Source of the DNA: Kaistella sp.
GTDB lineage: Bacteria > Bacteroidota > Bacteroidia > Flavobacteriales > Weeksellaceae
Length of the DNA stretch: 64,000 nt
NCBI GenBank assembly: GCA_019459085.1
Contig: JAIBEW010000023.1
Coordinates: 62,001 to 126,000, forward strand
Direction: 5' to 3'
Numbering within the stretch: position 1 is the stretch's first letter; each line of letters opens with the position of its first letter. A program made the translations under genes and the position numbers. The notes beneath the pieces are model-generated. The model had not been told where the DNA came from and ran no database searches. It saw nothing but the letters and a program-made list of their open reading frames with translations. This document shows positions 8,323 through 17,305 of the stretch, piece after piece.

Positions 8323-11136
8323 ATGTTTTACGACCATCAATCGATCGAAAAAAAGTGGCAGAAATTCTGGGAAGAAAATCAAACCTTTAAAACCGAAAAT
8401 ACAACCGACAAACCGAAATTTTATGTTTTGGACATGTTTCCTTATCCTTCCGGAGCAGGTTTGCACGTCGGCCATCCTTTGGGATATATCGCGTCCGATA
8501 TTTATGCACGGTATAAAAGACATCAGGGTTTTAATGTTTTGCATCCCGTGGGTTACGACAGTTTCGGACTGCCGGCCGAACAGTATGCGATCCAGACGGG
8601 AACCCGTCCTGCGGTCACTACCGAACAGAATATTACAAGATACGAAGAGCAGCTGCGGAAAATCGGTTTTTCTTTCGACTGGAACCGAGAAGTAAGAACT
8701 TCCGATGCCTCATATTATAAATGGACGCAGTGGATTTTTATCCAGCTTTTTCAGTCGTGGTACAATAAACGTACAGACAAAGCTGAATCCATAGAGACTT
8801 TAATTCAACATTTTGAAGAATCCGGCTCAGCAAATCTATCTGCGGTTCAGAATGAGGAACTGAATTTCACTGCCGAGGAATGGAGAAACGCTTCTGAACT
8901 CGATCAACAGGATGTTTTATTGAATTACCGCCTGGCTTACCGGGCCGAAACCACCGTAAACTGGTGTCCCGGATTGGGAACGGTTCTCGCCAATGATGAG
9001 GTGAAAGACGGAAAATCGGAGCGTGGAGGATTTCCTGTTTTTCAGAAAAAAATGATGCAGTGGAGCATGAGGATCACCGCGTATTCCGAAAGATTGCTTC
9101 AGGGTCTGAAAACTTTGGATTGGCCGCAGCCGCTGAAAGATTCCCAGGAATACTGGATCGGAAAATCGCAGGGCGCGCAGGTGACTTTTGATGTTGAAAA
9201 TGGTGAAGAAAAAATTTCGGTTTTTACCACGCGTCCCGACACGATCTTCGGAGCAACTTTTATGGTGCTCGCGCCGGAAAATCCTTTGGTCGAAAAACTA
9301 ACCACTGAAGAGCAGAAGTCAGAAGTTGATCAGTACATCGAAGAAACTTCCAAAAAAACAGAACGCGACCGGATGACGGATGTGAAAAACGTCAGCGGTG
9401 CTTTCACAGGAACGTATGCTTTAAATCCGTTCACCGATGATAAAATGCCGGTCTATATCTCCGATTATGTTTTAATGGGTTACGGAACGGGTGCTGTAAT
9501 GGCGGTTCCTGCTCATGATGACCGCGACCACCGTTTTGCGAAAAAATTCGGACTGAATATTGTAAAAGTCGTGGAAACCGAGGAAGACGTTCAGGAAAAA
9601 TCTTTCGATTCCAAAGACAGCGTTTGCGTGAACTCAGATTTCCTGAACGGAATGAAATACGATGAAGCCAAGGCAAAAATCGTCGACGAGATCACGAACC
9701 GTGGCATCGGTCATGGAACAACGAATTATAAACAGCGTGATGCGATTTTTTCGCGGCAGAGATATTGGGGAGAGCCCGTTCCGGTATATTATAAAGACGG
9801 AATGCCTTATGCGCTGCCGGTTTCAGCACTTCCTCTGGAATTGCCTGAAGTGGAAAAATATTTACCGACTGAAGACGGCGATCCGCCACTCGGAAATGCA
9901 AAGAATTTCGCCTGGGACGAAATGAAAGAAAAAGTGGTGGCGACAGAATTGATCGATCATATCAACATTTTTCCTTTGGAATTGTCGACAATGCCTGGTT
10001 GGGCCGGAAGTTCATGGTATTTTCTGCGATACATGGATCCTGAAAATGATGAGGTCTTCATCGATAAAAATCTTTCGAATTATTGGGGACAAGTCGATTT
10101 ATACATTGGCGGAAGCGAGCATGCGACCGGTCATTTGCTGTATTCGCGTTTCTGGAATATGTTTTTGAAGGACAGAGGCTATATCAATCATGATGAACCT
10201 TTCAAAAAACTCATCAATCAGGGAATGATTTTGGGGATGAGCGCGTTTGTGTATAGAATCGAAGGCACGAATCAGTTTGTCTCGAAAAATTTAACTGAAA
10301 ATTATACCTCCCAAAAAATTCATGTCGATGTATCCTTATTAAAAGGAACATCTGATGAACTGGATACCGAAAAATTCAAAAACTGGCGTTCAGAATTCGC
10401 AGATGCTGAATTTATTCTGGAAGACGGAAAATATATTTGCGAAAGAGAAGTGGAGAAAATGTCCAAGTCCAAATACAACGTCGTAAATCCGGATGACATC
10501 TGCGAAGAATACGGCGCCGACTGTCTGAGAATGTATGAAATGTTCCTCGGGCCTTTGGAACAGAGTAAACCATGGAATACCCAAGGATTGAGCGGCGTTT
10601 ACGGTTTTCTGAAAAAACTCTACAATCTTTATTATAATGGAGACAATTTCGAGGTTTCAGCAGAAGAACCGACTAAAGAAGAATATAAAGTACTGCATAC
10701 ACTCATCAAGAAAGTGGTTTCGGATATTGATCATTTCTCTTTCAACACTTCGGTTTCATCATTTATGATTGCCGTAAACGAATTTCAGAAGCTGAAAACC
10801 AATAAAAGAAAGATACTGGAACCCATGGCAATAATGATTTCTCCGTATGCTCCGCATCTTGCTGAGGAACTTTGGCATCATTTAGGATACAAAGATTCTG
10901 TCGAGTTTCAGAAATTCCCGGAATTTGAAGAAAGGTATCTCGTAGAAGACGAAATTGAATATCCGGTAAGTTTTAACGGGAAAATGAGATTTAAGCTGGC
11001 TTTGCCCGCAGATTTATCGGCTTCGCAGATTGAGGAAATGGCGATGAACGATGAGCGCGTACAGCAGCAGTTGGGTGAGAATAAACCGAAGAAAGTAATT
11101 ATAGTGCCGAAAAAAATTATTAATATTGTGTATTAA
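8323..11136 (+). CDS. leuS: Leucyl-tRNA synthetase
   Basis: Class I aminoacyl-tRNA synthetase of 937 residues. The HIGH motif appears as HVGH (48-51) after FPYPSGAGL. The CP1 editing domain carries TTRPDTIFGATF and the GYGTGAVMAVPAHDDRD motif. KMSKSKYN (about 710) is the KMSKS loop. About 60-70 residues between the catalytic core and KMSKS (around IEGTNQFVSKN to EREVEK) form an insertion usual for Bacteroidota LeuRS. The gene has its own promoter and a strong terminator, so it is monocistronic. Confidence 0.97.
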   Translation: MFYDHQSIEKKWQKFWEENQTFKTENTTDKPKFYVLDMFPYPSGAGLHVGHPLGYIASDIYARYKRHQGFNVLHPVGYDSFGLPAEQYAIQTGTRPAVTTEQNITRYEEQLRKIGFSFDWNREVRTSDASYYKWTQWIFIQLFQSWYNKRTDKAESIETLIQHFEESGSANLSAVQNEELNFTAEEWRNASELDQQDVLLNYRLAYRAETTVNWCPGLGTVLANDEVKDGKSERGGFPVFQKKMMQWSMRITAYSERLLQGLKTLDWPQPLKDSQEYWIGKSQGAQVTFDVENGEEKISVFTTRPDTIFGATFMVLAPENPLVEKLTTEEQKSEVDQYIEETSKKTERDRMTDVKNVSGAFTGTYALNPFTDDKMPVYISDYVLMGYGTGAVMAVPAHDDRDHRFAKKFGLNIVKVVETEEDVQEKSFDSKDSVCVNSDFLNGMKYDEAKAKIVDEITNRGIGHGTTNYKQRDAIFSRQRYWGEPVPVYYKDGMPYALPVSALPLELPEVEKYLPTEDGDPPLGNAKNFAWDEMKEKVVATELIDHINIFPLELSTMPGWAGSSWYFLRYMDPENDEVFIDKNLSNYWGQVDLYIGGSEHATGHLLYSRFWNMFLKDRGYINHDEPFKKLINQGMILGMSAFVYRIEGTNQFVSKNLTENYTSQKIHVDVSLLKGTSDELDTEKFKNWRSEFADAEFILEDGKYICEREVEKMSKSKYNVVNPDDICEEYGADCLRMYEMFLGPLEQSKPWNTQGLSGVYGFLKKLYNLYYNGDNFEVSAEEPTKEEYKVLHTLIKKVVSDIDHFSFNTSVSSFMIAVNEFQKLKTNKRKILEPMAIMISPYAPHLAEELWHHLGYKDSVEFQKFPEFEERYLVEDEIEYPVSFNGKMRFKLALPADLSASQIEEMAMNDERVQQQLGENKPKKVIIVPKKIINIVY

Positions 11137-11167
11137 TAAATTTAAAAATAATTTAGACGCGGTTCTG

Positions 11168-11196
11168 TCACAAAAAAAGAGGTTCTTTTTTTGTGA
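11168..11196 (+). terminator. Terminator of leuS
   Basis: Perfect 13-bp stem: TCACAAAAAAAGA (11168-11180) and TCTTTTTTTGTGA (11184-11196), with further T residues after it. The rest of the 255-base gap before exbB is AT-rich and shows no gene and no good TAnnTTTG element. Confidence 0.8.
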
Positions 11197-11391
11197 TTTT
11201 TCAACACTCTAATTGAAAGTGAAAATTATCATCAGAAAATGCAATTTAATTTAATGATAACGCAATGTTAAAAACTCATAACATGAGCGAGATTATTGCC
11301 AACTTTAGGTTAATCCCTTGCATTATTGAATATTTTGACTTTATTTTACACTCGAAAAATTAAAAAAATAACAATTATAATTTAGTTTAGT

Positions 11392-12261
11392 ATGGAAATG
11401 AATGTTTCAAACAGCGAGGAGCAAGTAGTTGCTAAAAAACAAGGTGGGTTAAATCCTGCATTAATAATCCCTATTCTTCTTTTAATAGGTATTGCCATTT
11501 ATTTATTCGTTCTGGGGAATCCTGGAAATTTCAAAGCAGATCCACGACTTGACGGTTTGTCATCGGTGGCGTTCTCAGGTTTAGAGACTAAGGAACTGCA
11601 TCCTGGTGATGGGTTTATGGGTATTATTTACATGGGTGGACCAATTGTACCAATCCTTATTGCCTTCATGATTATCGTAATCGTATTTTCTATTGAAAGA
11701 GCATTGGTTTTAAGAAAAGCTTCTGGTCAGGGAAATGTTGATAATTTCGTACTGAACGTGAGAAGATTGCTGAACCAGAACAAAATTGATGAAGCGATTG
11801 AAGAATGCGACAGACAGGAAGGATCTGTAGGAAATGTTGTTAAAGAAGGTCTTACGACTTACAAAGCACTTTCTCATGATACCACTTTGAACAAAGAGCA
11901 GAAAATGGTCGCTCTAAACAAATCTATCGAAGAAGCTACAACACTTGAAATGCCAATGTTGGAGAAAAATATGATGATTCTTTCCACACTGGGAACGGTA
12001 GCAACTTTGGTTGCACTATTGGGAACCGTAATCGGGATGATCAAGGCATTTAGCGCATTGGGTGCAGGTGGTGGTACGCCGGATTCGGCAGCATTGTCAA
12101 TCGGTATTTCCGAGGCACTTGTTAATACTGCTTTAGGTATTGGTACATCGGCTGTTGCAATTATCCTTTATAACTATTTTACTTCTAAGATTGACGGATT
12201 AACGTTCAAAATTGACGAAATCGCAATGTCAATCCAGCAGTCATTTGCTGAATTTCACTAA
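11392..12261 (+). CDS. exbB: ExbB/TolQ/MotA-family proton channel
   Basis: 289-residue inner-membrane subunit of a proton-driven motor. One N-terminal helix (about 20-44) precedes a periplasmic segment. A second helix follows (about 83-106, IVPILIAFMIIVIVFSIERAL), then a large cytoplasmic loop, and two C-terminal helices of the family (LSTLGTVATLVALLGTVIGMI and the region around SIGISEALVNTALGIGT). These form the pentamer channel that surrounds the ExbD helices. It is first in a same-strand series with two exbD genes and tonB, so it is probably the channel of that complex. Either ATG (11392 or 11398) could start it. Confidence 0.92.
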   Translation: MEMNVSNSEEQVVAKKQGGLNPALIIPILLLIGIAIYLFVLGNPGNFKADPRLDGLSSVAFSGLETKELHPGDGFMGIIYMGGPIVPILIAFMIIVIVFSIERALVLRKASGQGNVDNFVLNVRRLLNQNKIDEAIEECDRQEGSVGNVVKEGLTTYKALSHDTTLNKEQKMVALNKSIEEATTLEMPMLEKNMMILSTLGTVATLVALLGTVIGMIKAFSALGAGGGTPDSAALSIGISEALVNTALGIGTSAVAIILYNYFTSKIDGLTFKIDEIAMSIQQSFAEFH

Positions 12262-12352
12262 GAAATTTTTGCAGAGTATGGCAAGACAGCTTTTAACCTA
12301 AGCGGAAAGAAGCTGTCTAAATATCTGAAGTTTAATAAAAAAATAAAATATA

Positions 12353-12958
12353 ATGGCGAGAGTCAAACCAAAAAGACATAATATAAGGGTAGATATGACG
12401 GCCATGACCGATGTATCGTTTCTACTCCTTACGTTCTTTATCCTCACGGCTCAGTTCGCAGTACCTGACGTCGAGACGATAACCACGCCATCTTCTATAT
12501 CTGAAAAGCTTCTTCCGGATGCCAGTTTAATGACTGTTCTGAGTACAACTGACGGAAGATTCTATTTTACACCGGTTGAAAACGGTACCGAAAGAATGCA
12601 GCTGCTGGATAATATGGGAGAGAAGTATGGAATGAAATTTACAAACCAGGAAAAGGTTGCTTTTACAAAAGTTCAGTCAATCGGCGTGCCGATGAGCCAG
12701 CTGAAAGGCTATCTTAATCTTTCGGATGCTGACCAGAAAGCTTTTAAAAGCAAAACCGGAATTCCGATGGATAGTACAGATGCGCAACTCATTGACTGGG
12801 TACAGCAGAGTTTGGCAGTAAATCCTGATTACAAATTGGCAATCAAGGGAGATACGCAGACCAAATACCCGAAAGTGAAAGCTTTATTCGAAGGATTGAG
12901 AGATATTGATTTCTTGAAATTCTGGTTGATAACAAGTCAAGAAGGCGCAAATCAATAA
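12353..12958 (+). CDS. exbD: ExbD/TolR-family subunit, first copy
   Basis: 201 residues. A short basic tail (MARVKPKRHNIRVDMTAM) leads into one helix with the conserved acidic residue D20 (MTDVSFLLLTFF). The periplasmic region of about 160 residues is longer than in E. coli ExbD (141 residues in total) and contains an unusual middle part (QSIGVPMSQLKGYLNLS). It lies between exbB and a second, divergent exbD, which suggests a heteromeric ExbD pair in the channel; that is inference. Confidence 0.9.
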   Translation: MARVKPKRHNIRVDMTAMTDVSFLLLTFFILTAQFAVPDVETITTPSSISEKLLPDASLMTVLSTTDGRFYFTPVENGTERMQLLDNMGEKYGMKFTNQEKVAFTKVQSIGVPMSQLKGYLNLSDADQKAFKSKTGIPMDSTDAQLIDWVQQSLAVNPDYKLAIKGDTQTKYPKVKALFEGLRDIDFLKFWLITSQEGANQ

Positions 12959-12965
12959 TTGAACA

Positions 12966-13529
12966 ATGGCAGAAGTACAAGTAAAAGACAACAGCGCGAA
13001 AGGTGGTAAAGTACGCTCGAAAAAGCAGGTACCCCATGTAGATTTGACCCCAATGGTTGATTTGGCGTTCCTTTTGATTACATTCTTCATGTTGGTAACA
13101 ACCTTCAATAAACCGAATGTAATGGATCTGGGACTTCCGGCAAAGCCGAAAGAAAACCAAAAACCACCTGATACAGAAATAAAACTTTCGAATTCCATTT
13201 CTCTACTGATTGGTAAAGATAACAGGCTTTTTTGGCATCAGCAGGACAATACGAGCCTAACCGATGCTACCCTGAATGAAACCAGTTTCGACAGGGAAGG
13301 AATCAGAAAAGTGATTGAGCAGGCAAAAGCCAGAGCGGCAGATCAAACTAAATTTACAGTGATCATTAAGCCAACGGACGATGCAGTATACAAGAATTTT
13401 GTTGATATTCTGGATGAAATGACCATAACCAAAAGTGAAATGTACGGGGTAACCGACGTGAAACCATGGGAACAGGCGATTTATGAAAGAAAAGTCGGCG
13501 GCAGCACTGCACCGGCTCCAACAAATTAA
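12966..13529 (+). CDS. exbD: ExbD/TolR-family subunit, second copy
   Basis: 187 residues. A basic N-terminus is followed by HVDLTPMVDLAFLLITFF with the conserved D32 in the single helix. The periplasmic domain carries KFTVIIKPTDDAVYKNFVDIL. It starts seven bases after the previous exbD stop, so the two are translated from one message. It is much closer to the isolated ExbD at 201-722 than to its immediate neighbour at 12353. It ends in a Pro/Ala-rich tail. Confidence 0.9.
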   Translation: MAEVQVKDNSAKGGKVRSKKQVPHVDLTPMVDLAFLLITFFMLVTTFNKPNVMDLGLPAKPKENQKPPDTEIKLSNSISLLIGKDNRLFWHQQDNTSLTDATLNETSFDREGIRKVIEQAKARAADQTKFTVIIKPTDDAVYKNFVDILDEMTITKSEMYGVTDVKPWEQAIYERKVGGSTAPAPTN

Positions 13530-13553
13530 TCTAACCATAAAAAAGACATACAA

Positions 13554-14387
13554 ATGGCAGATGATACAAATTATGGTCAGAATCTAACTTTAGACGAGAT
13601 TGTATTTGAAAACAGAAATAAGGCATACGGTGCTTATGATTTAAGACACCGTTATCCGAAAGTATTAACCAGATCTTTCATTCTCGGAACTGTGCTTTTT
13701 TTGGTGATGGCTTTAACGCCATTCATTATCTTGAAAATTAAGCAGATGAATGAAAAGGCAGCGCAGGAAGTTGATGCCAATCTGATTGAGATTATCGATC
13801 AGGATGTTATTATTGAGCAGCCTGATGAAGCTCCACCACCACCGCCACCACCTCCAAAAGAGGAGCCTAAGCAGGAAGTGATCCAGAATGTAGTTCCTGA
13901 GCCGAAAAAAGCGCCGAAAGTGGAAACTCCACCGCCGCCAATTTCAAAACAGCTTGAAACTACAACCGGTCTTCAGAATCAGGAAGGAGTGAAAACTCCG
14001 GCTTACACACCACCGCCGCCGCCACCTTCAACAGGTACAAAAGCATCTACAGCGGAAGTGAAAGTAAGTACGACAGAGGTTTATGAAAAAGTAGATCAGT
14101 CTTCTCAGTTTCCTGGTGGACTAAACGCTTTCAGACAGAAATTTCAGGATAATTTTGATAGTTCTGCAATGGACGGAGGCGAAGGTAGTATCAAAGGCGA
14201 AATTAATTTTGTCGTTGAAAGAGATGGAAGTATTACCGACATTAAAGTTAATGGGTCCAATTCAGATTTTAATGCTGAAGCCATCCGCACGGTAAAATCT
14301 ATCAGAACTAAATGGGTACCTGCAAAAATAAACGGTCAGGCAGTTCGACAACGTTACAGATTCCCTGTAGCCATGAATTTTGAATAA
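13554..14387 (+). CDS. tonB: TonB-family energy transducer
   Basis: 277 residues. The N-terminal segment has NRNKAYGAYDLRHRYP, a motif common at the start of Bacteroidota TonB proteins, then a helix (about 40-62). A Pro/Lys/Glu-rich periplasmic spacer (about 93-160, with eight prolines in a row) follows. The C-terminal TonB domain (about 180-277) includes GSITDIKVNGSNSDFNAEAIRTV and ends KWVPAKINGQAVRQRYRFPV. It spans the periplasm to reach outer-membrane TonB-dependent transporters. It is the fourth gene after exbB-exbD-exbD and is closed by a strong terminator. Confidence 0.92.
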   Translation: MADDTNYGQNLTLDEIVFENRNKAYGAYDLRHRYPKVLTRSFILGTVLFLVMALTPFIILKIKQMNEKAAQEVDANLIEIIDQDVIIEQPDEAPPPPPPPPKEEPKQEVIQNVVPEPKKAPKVETPPPPISKQLETTTGLQNQEGVKTPAYTPPPPPPSTGTKASTAEVKVSTTEVYEKVDQSSQFPGGLNAFRQKFQDNFDSSAMDGGEGSIKGEINFVVERDGSITDIKVNGSNSDFNAEAIRTVKSIRTKWVPAKINGQAVRQRYRFPVAMNFE

Positions 14388-14407
14388 GTTAATTTATCTT
14401 AAAATTG

Positions 14408-14436
14408 AAAAAGAGAAGCTGTACGCTTCTCTTTTT
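14408..14436 (+). terminator. Terminator after tonB
   Basis: 12-bp stem AAAAAGAGAAGC / GCTTCTCTTTTT with loop TGTAC, followed by T residues. A promoter-like TATTTTTG (14440-14447) begins right after it. Confidence 0.85.
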
Positions 14437-14439
14437 TTG

Positions 14440-14447
14440 TATTTTTG
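14440..14447 (+). promoter_or_regulatory. -7 element restarting transcription after tonB
   Basis: TATTTTTG, three bases past the terminator stem and five bases before the ATG at 14453. No clear -33 TTG. Confidence 0.45.
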
Positions 14448-14452
14448 TTTTT

Positions 14453-14656
14453 ATGATGTTCAATTGGTTATCATTAATTACCGGATTTTTCTATATGGTT
14501 TTAGGCGTTGTGGTAATCGTCTACAAATTTTTTATCATTACTTTGGAACCCAATATTGCTTACCCGTTAGGTGGTTTGCTTATTCTCTACGGTTTATTCC
14601 GAATTTTCAGAGCGGTAGAAAAAATTAAACAATCAAGACGGAAAGATGAGATTTAA
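14453..14656 (+). CDS. Small two-helix membrane protein
   Basis: 67 residues, beginning MMFNWLSLITGFFYMVLGVV. Two hydrophobic helices (about 4-27 and 38-58) are joined by a short polar loop (TLEPNIAYPLGG), with a basic C-terminal tail (KIKQSRRKDEI). The ATG at 14453 is preferred over an in-frame one at 14405, which lies inside the terminator. Its end overlaps the start of the PstS-like gene by 11 bases, so the two are translationally coupled. No family recognised; the position suggests a partner of the neighbouring envelope proteins. Confidence 0.7.
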   Translation: MMFNWLSLITGFFYMVLGVVVIVYKFFIITLEPNIAYPLGGLLILYGLFRIFRAVEKIKQSRRKDEI

Positions 14657-15515
14657 TAATATTTATCTGCTTTTCTTCGTACTGCTTTTCTTGCACTGCA
14701 AAAAAAAAGAATCGGTTGTTAACAACTACAATAACGGAAAACTTACCGTTGTTACCGACGGTTCCTTCAAAAGTGTAGTAGAGGCGCTCACAGGTGGATA
14801 CATGATCAGCTATCCTGATACTGAAATTTCAGTTAAAGTGCAGAAAGAAGACCTTGCATTCCTGGATCTGCTTCAAGGAAAATCAAAACTTATTGTCATG
14901 TCCCGGGAACTTTCCGAAAGGGAAATTACCGCTTATAAAACGCAGACGAAACTGAATTACGAACCGGCCAGATTTGCGGCCGATGCTGTAGTTTTTATTG
15001 TTCCCAAAAACGATGAAAGAACATCTATTTCGATAGATGAAATTAAGGATGGACTGATTTCGGAGGAGAAACAGTTTATTTTTGACGGCACCAACTCCAG
15101 CAACCTCAACTTCGTGGCTCAAAAAATAGAAAAACAGCCGTCAGAGCTCCAGTATTCCATTCTCAACGGTAACGAAAGCGTCATTGACCGGTTGAGTGAT
15201 TTCCCGGGTAAAATCGGCGTGATTGGGCTCAATACATTCAGCCGGCCATACGGTAAAGATGCGCTGATGCTGAAAGATAAATTTAAAATTCTCGCGGTGT
15301 CGGAAAAGGGCAAACTTTACGAACCGAACACCGCTAATTTAGCAAATATGAAGTATCCGTTTACAAGAATCCTGTATTTTTTAAGAAACGAAGCAGGCTT
15401 TGGAATCGCAAACGGTTTTATGAGATATTCTTGTACCCAGTTAGGACAAATGATCGTGAGTAAAGAAGGTTTACAGCCTTTTAATCTTTACGCCAGAGAG
15501 GTCCAGATGCGGTAA
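14646..15515 (+). CDS. PstS-like substrate-binding lipoprotein
   Basis: 289-residue lipoprotein of the PBP/phosphate-binding-like fold. The signal peptide ends in LLFLHC, and the mature part starts CKKKESVV. Features of the PstS family are the early GKLTVVTDGSFKSVVEALTGGY, KLIVMSRELSEREI and the late ILYFLRNEAGFGIANGF. No PstA, PstB or PstC is nearby, so it probably does not serve an ABC importer. It sits between a mini membrane protein and a TPR protein after the exb-tonB genes. Role unknown; it could sense or deliver a ligand to this complex. Confidence 0.82.
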   Translation: MRFNNIYLLFFVLLFLHCKKKESVVNNYNNGKLTVVTDGSFKSVVEALTGGYMISYPDTEISVKVQKEDLAFLDLLQGKSKLIVMSRELSEREITAYKTQTKLNYEPARFAADAVVFIVPKNDERTSISIDEIKDGLISEEKQFIFDGTNSSNLNFVAQKIEKQPSELQYSILNGNESVIDRLSDFPGKIGVIGLNTFSRPYGKDALMLKDKFKILAVSEKGKLYEPNTANLANMKYPFTRILYFLRNEAGFGIANGFMRYSCTQLGQMIVSKEGLQPFNLYAREVQMR

Positions 15516-15599
15516 TTTCTGCCCGATAATTTTTTGGAATGAAAGTTGTCTGTTAATTGTCAATAAAAAAGTAATATATTAATTTAAATGATGTTTGAA

Positions 15600-17240
15600 A
15601 TGAATTTAACAAAAAAAATTGTTTATACCGCAGCGGTAGGATTTTTTACCAACTTCGCTTTTGCACAGACTGTACAGGAGGGAATTGTAAACGTAGACAG
15701 TCATAAATTTGCGAAAGCACGTCAGATTTATAATGAAATGATCACAAAAGCACCTTCAGAAGGTGATAATTATTTTTATTTAGGCAATACGTATCTTACC
15801 CAATTCGAACCTAATTTCGAAAAAGCAGCTGAAAACTTTAATAAAGGCCTTGCGGTCGACAAAAAAAGTAACCTGAATAAAATCGGCCTCGCTGCTATTA
15901 AATTAGGGAAGGGTGACAAGTCTGCTATTGCAGAAATTCAAAGTGTTGTTAAAGATACAAGAGAAAAAGATCCTGAAGTTCTTTACCGTGCAGCAGAAGC
16001 GCTCACGATGTTTGAAAATAACAATTCACCCGATATAGCGATTGATTATCTTAACAAAGCAATAACAAGAGCCGAAAGAGGTGGCGTACCTGCACCTTAC
16101 TACTATTCTTTAGGAGATGCGTATCGTTTGAAAAAACTTCCCGGAGATGCCATGTCTGCTTATGATAAAGCATCTGTGGTAGCTAAAAATAAAGCTTCCG
16201 TCTTCACAAGAATGGGAACGCTGTGGATGGCCGCCAAACAGTGGAAGCTGGCAAAGGAAAACATCGACAAAGCTATTGCTGTTGATCCAACGTACGCTCC
16301 GGCTTACAAAGCGCTTGCAAATTATAATATCACCTATCAGGAGAATGCAAAAGCGACTCAGGATTTGATTAAATATACAAAATATGCCGACGATGATCCG
16401 TATACCTTATTGGAAATATCTAAATTATATTTTACCAATGAAGATTATGTGAACTCAAAGGCCACTTTGGATAAAGTTTTTGATAAAGTTGATGATCCGA
16501 TCAAATATAAATTAAGAGCATATATCATGTATTCTGAAGGAAATTATGCAGCTGCAAAACAGGATTATGATGTCTTTCTTTCGAAAGCAGATAAAACCAG
16601 AATTCAGCCTGCCGATCAGGGACTTCAGGGATTAATTATGGCCGGAATAGCAAAAGGTGAAAAAGATGCCGCTAAAAAGTCTGCGGCAATGATCGAATCT
16701 CAAAAGCTTATTGCTGTCGCAAAAGCAGCCAAAGATGAGACTCTGAACTGGGACGAAGAATTGGCTAAGATTAACGGTGGTGGCGCTATTTCCGCAGCAG
16801 CTGCAGATTCAGGTCCTACGAATGCGCAGATTCAGGCATTGAAAGTTAAAATCGCTGCTAATCCTAAGGATACCGATGCGCTTTATGCGATGGCAAATGA
16901 ATACCAGAATCTTAAAAACTGGAACGGTGCCATATTGACATGGCAAAAAATGTCTCAGTTGTTGCCAGATTGGGCGCCTGCATATTACAGTTTGGGCTAC
17001 GCTTATCAGCAGGCCGGGAATAATGATATTGCAAAAATGTCTTATCAGAAATTCATCGATACTGTAAAACCGGCAGATCTGGAAACCAACAGACAGACAT
17101 TGGCTTACGCTTATTTCGCGGTCGCTTATATGGTAAAAGATTCTGATCTGGCGAAAGCAAAAGATTACGCTGCGAAATCAGTTCAGATGGATCCTACTTA
17201 TCAGGATGCCATCAACCTGAATACACAGCTGAATAAATAA
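15600..17240 (+). CDS. Periplasmic tetratricopeptide-repeat protein
   Basis: About 546 residues. A signal peptide (MNLTKKIVYTAAVGFFTNFAFAQ) is followed by at least eight TPR-like helical pairs, for example NYFYLGNTYLTQ, YYSLGDAYRLKKLPGDAMSAY, APAYKALANYN and APAYYSLGYAYQQAGNNDIA. TPR solenoids usually hold other proteins together. It is the last gene of the presumed exbB-exbD-exbD-tonB-pstS-like series and ends in a terminator. An ATG at 15588 is an alternative start. It may be a scaffold for the envelope complex; that is inference. Confidence 0.83.
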   Translation: MNLTKKIVYTAAVGFFTNFAFAQTVQEGIVNVDSHKFAKARQIYNEMITKAPSEGDNYFYLGNTYLTQFEPNFEKAAENFNKGLAVDKKSNLNKIGLAAIKLGKGDKSAIAEIQSVVKDTREKDPEVLYRAAEALTMFENNNSPDIAIDYLNKAITRAERGGVPAPYYYSLGDAYRLKKLPGDAMSAYDKASVVAKNKASVFTRMGTLWMAAKQWKLAKENIDKAIAVDPTYAPAYKALANYNITYQENAKATQDLIKYTKYADDDPYTLLEISKLYFTNEDYVNSKATLDKVFDKVDDPIKYKLRAYIMYSEGNYAAAKQDYDVFLSKADKTRIQPADQGLQGLIMAGIAKGEKDAAKKSAAMIESQKLIAVAKAAKDETLNWDEELAKINGGGAISAAAADSGPTNAQIQALKVKIAANPKDTDALYAMANEYQNLKNWNGAILTWQKMSQLLPDWAPAYYSLGYAYQQAGNNDIAKMSYQKFIDTVKPADLETNRQTLAYAYFAVAYMVKDSDLAKAKDYAAKSVQMDPTYQDAINLNTQLNK

Positions 17241-17260
17241 TTCTTAATACTCAATTTTGA

Positions 17261-17290
17261 AACTTCCTGATGAAAATCGGGAAGTTTTTT
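17261..17290 (+). terminator. Terminator after the TPR gene
   Basis: 10-bp stem AACTTCCTGA / TCGGGAAGTT (one G-U pair) followed by seven T residues. Confidence 0.8.
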
Positions 17291-17293
17291 TAT

Positions 17294-17301
17294 TAAATTT
17301 G
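17294..17301 (+). promoter_or_regulatory. -7 element of bshB1
   Basis: TAAATTTG just past the preceding terminator and only four bases before the ATG at 17306, which implies an almost leaderless message. Confidence 0.55.
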
Positions 17302-17305
17302 ATCT

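Noticed and set aside
14405-14452. Longer start of the 67-residue membrane protein
   Set aside because: It would put the first codons inside the tonB terminator hairpin and upstream of the promoter element.
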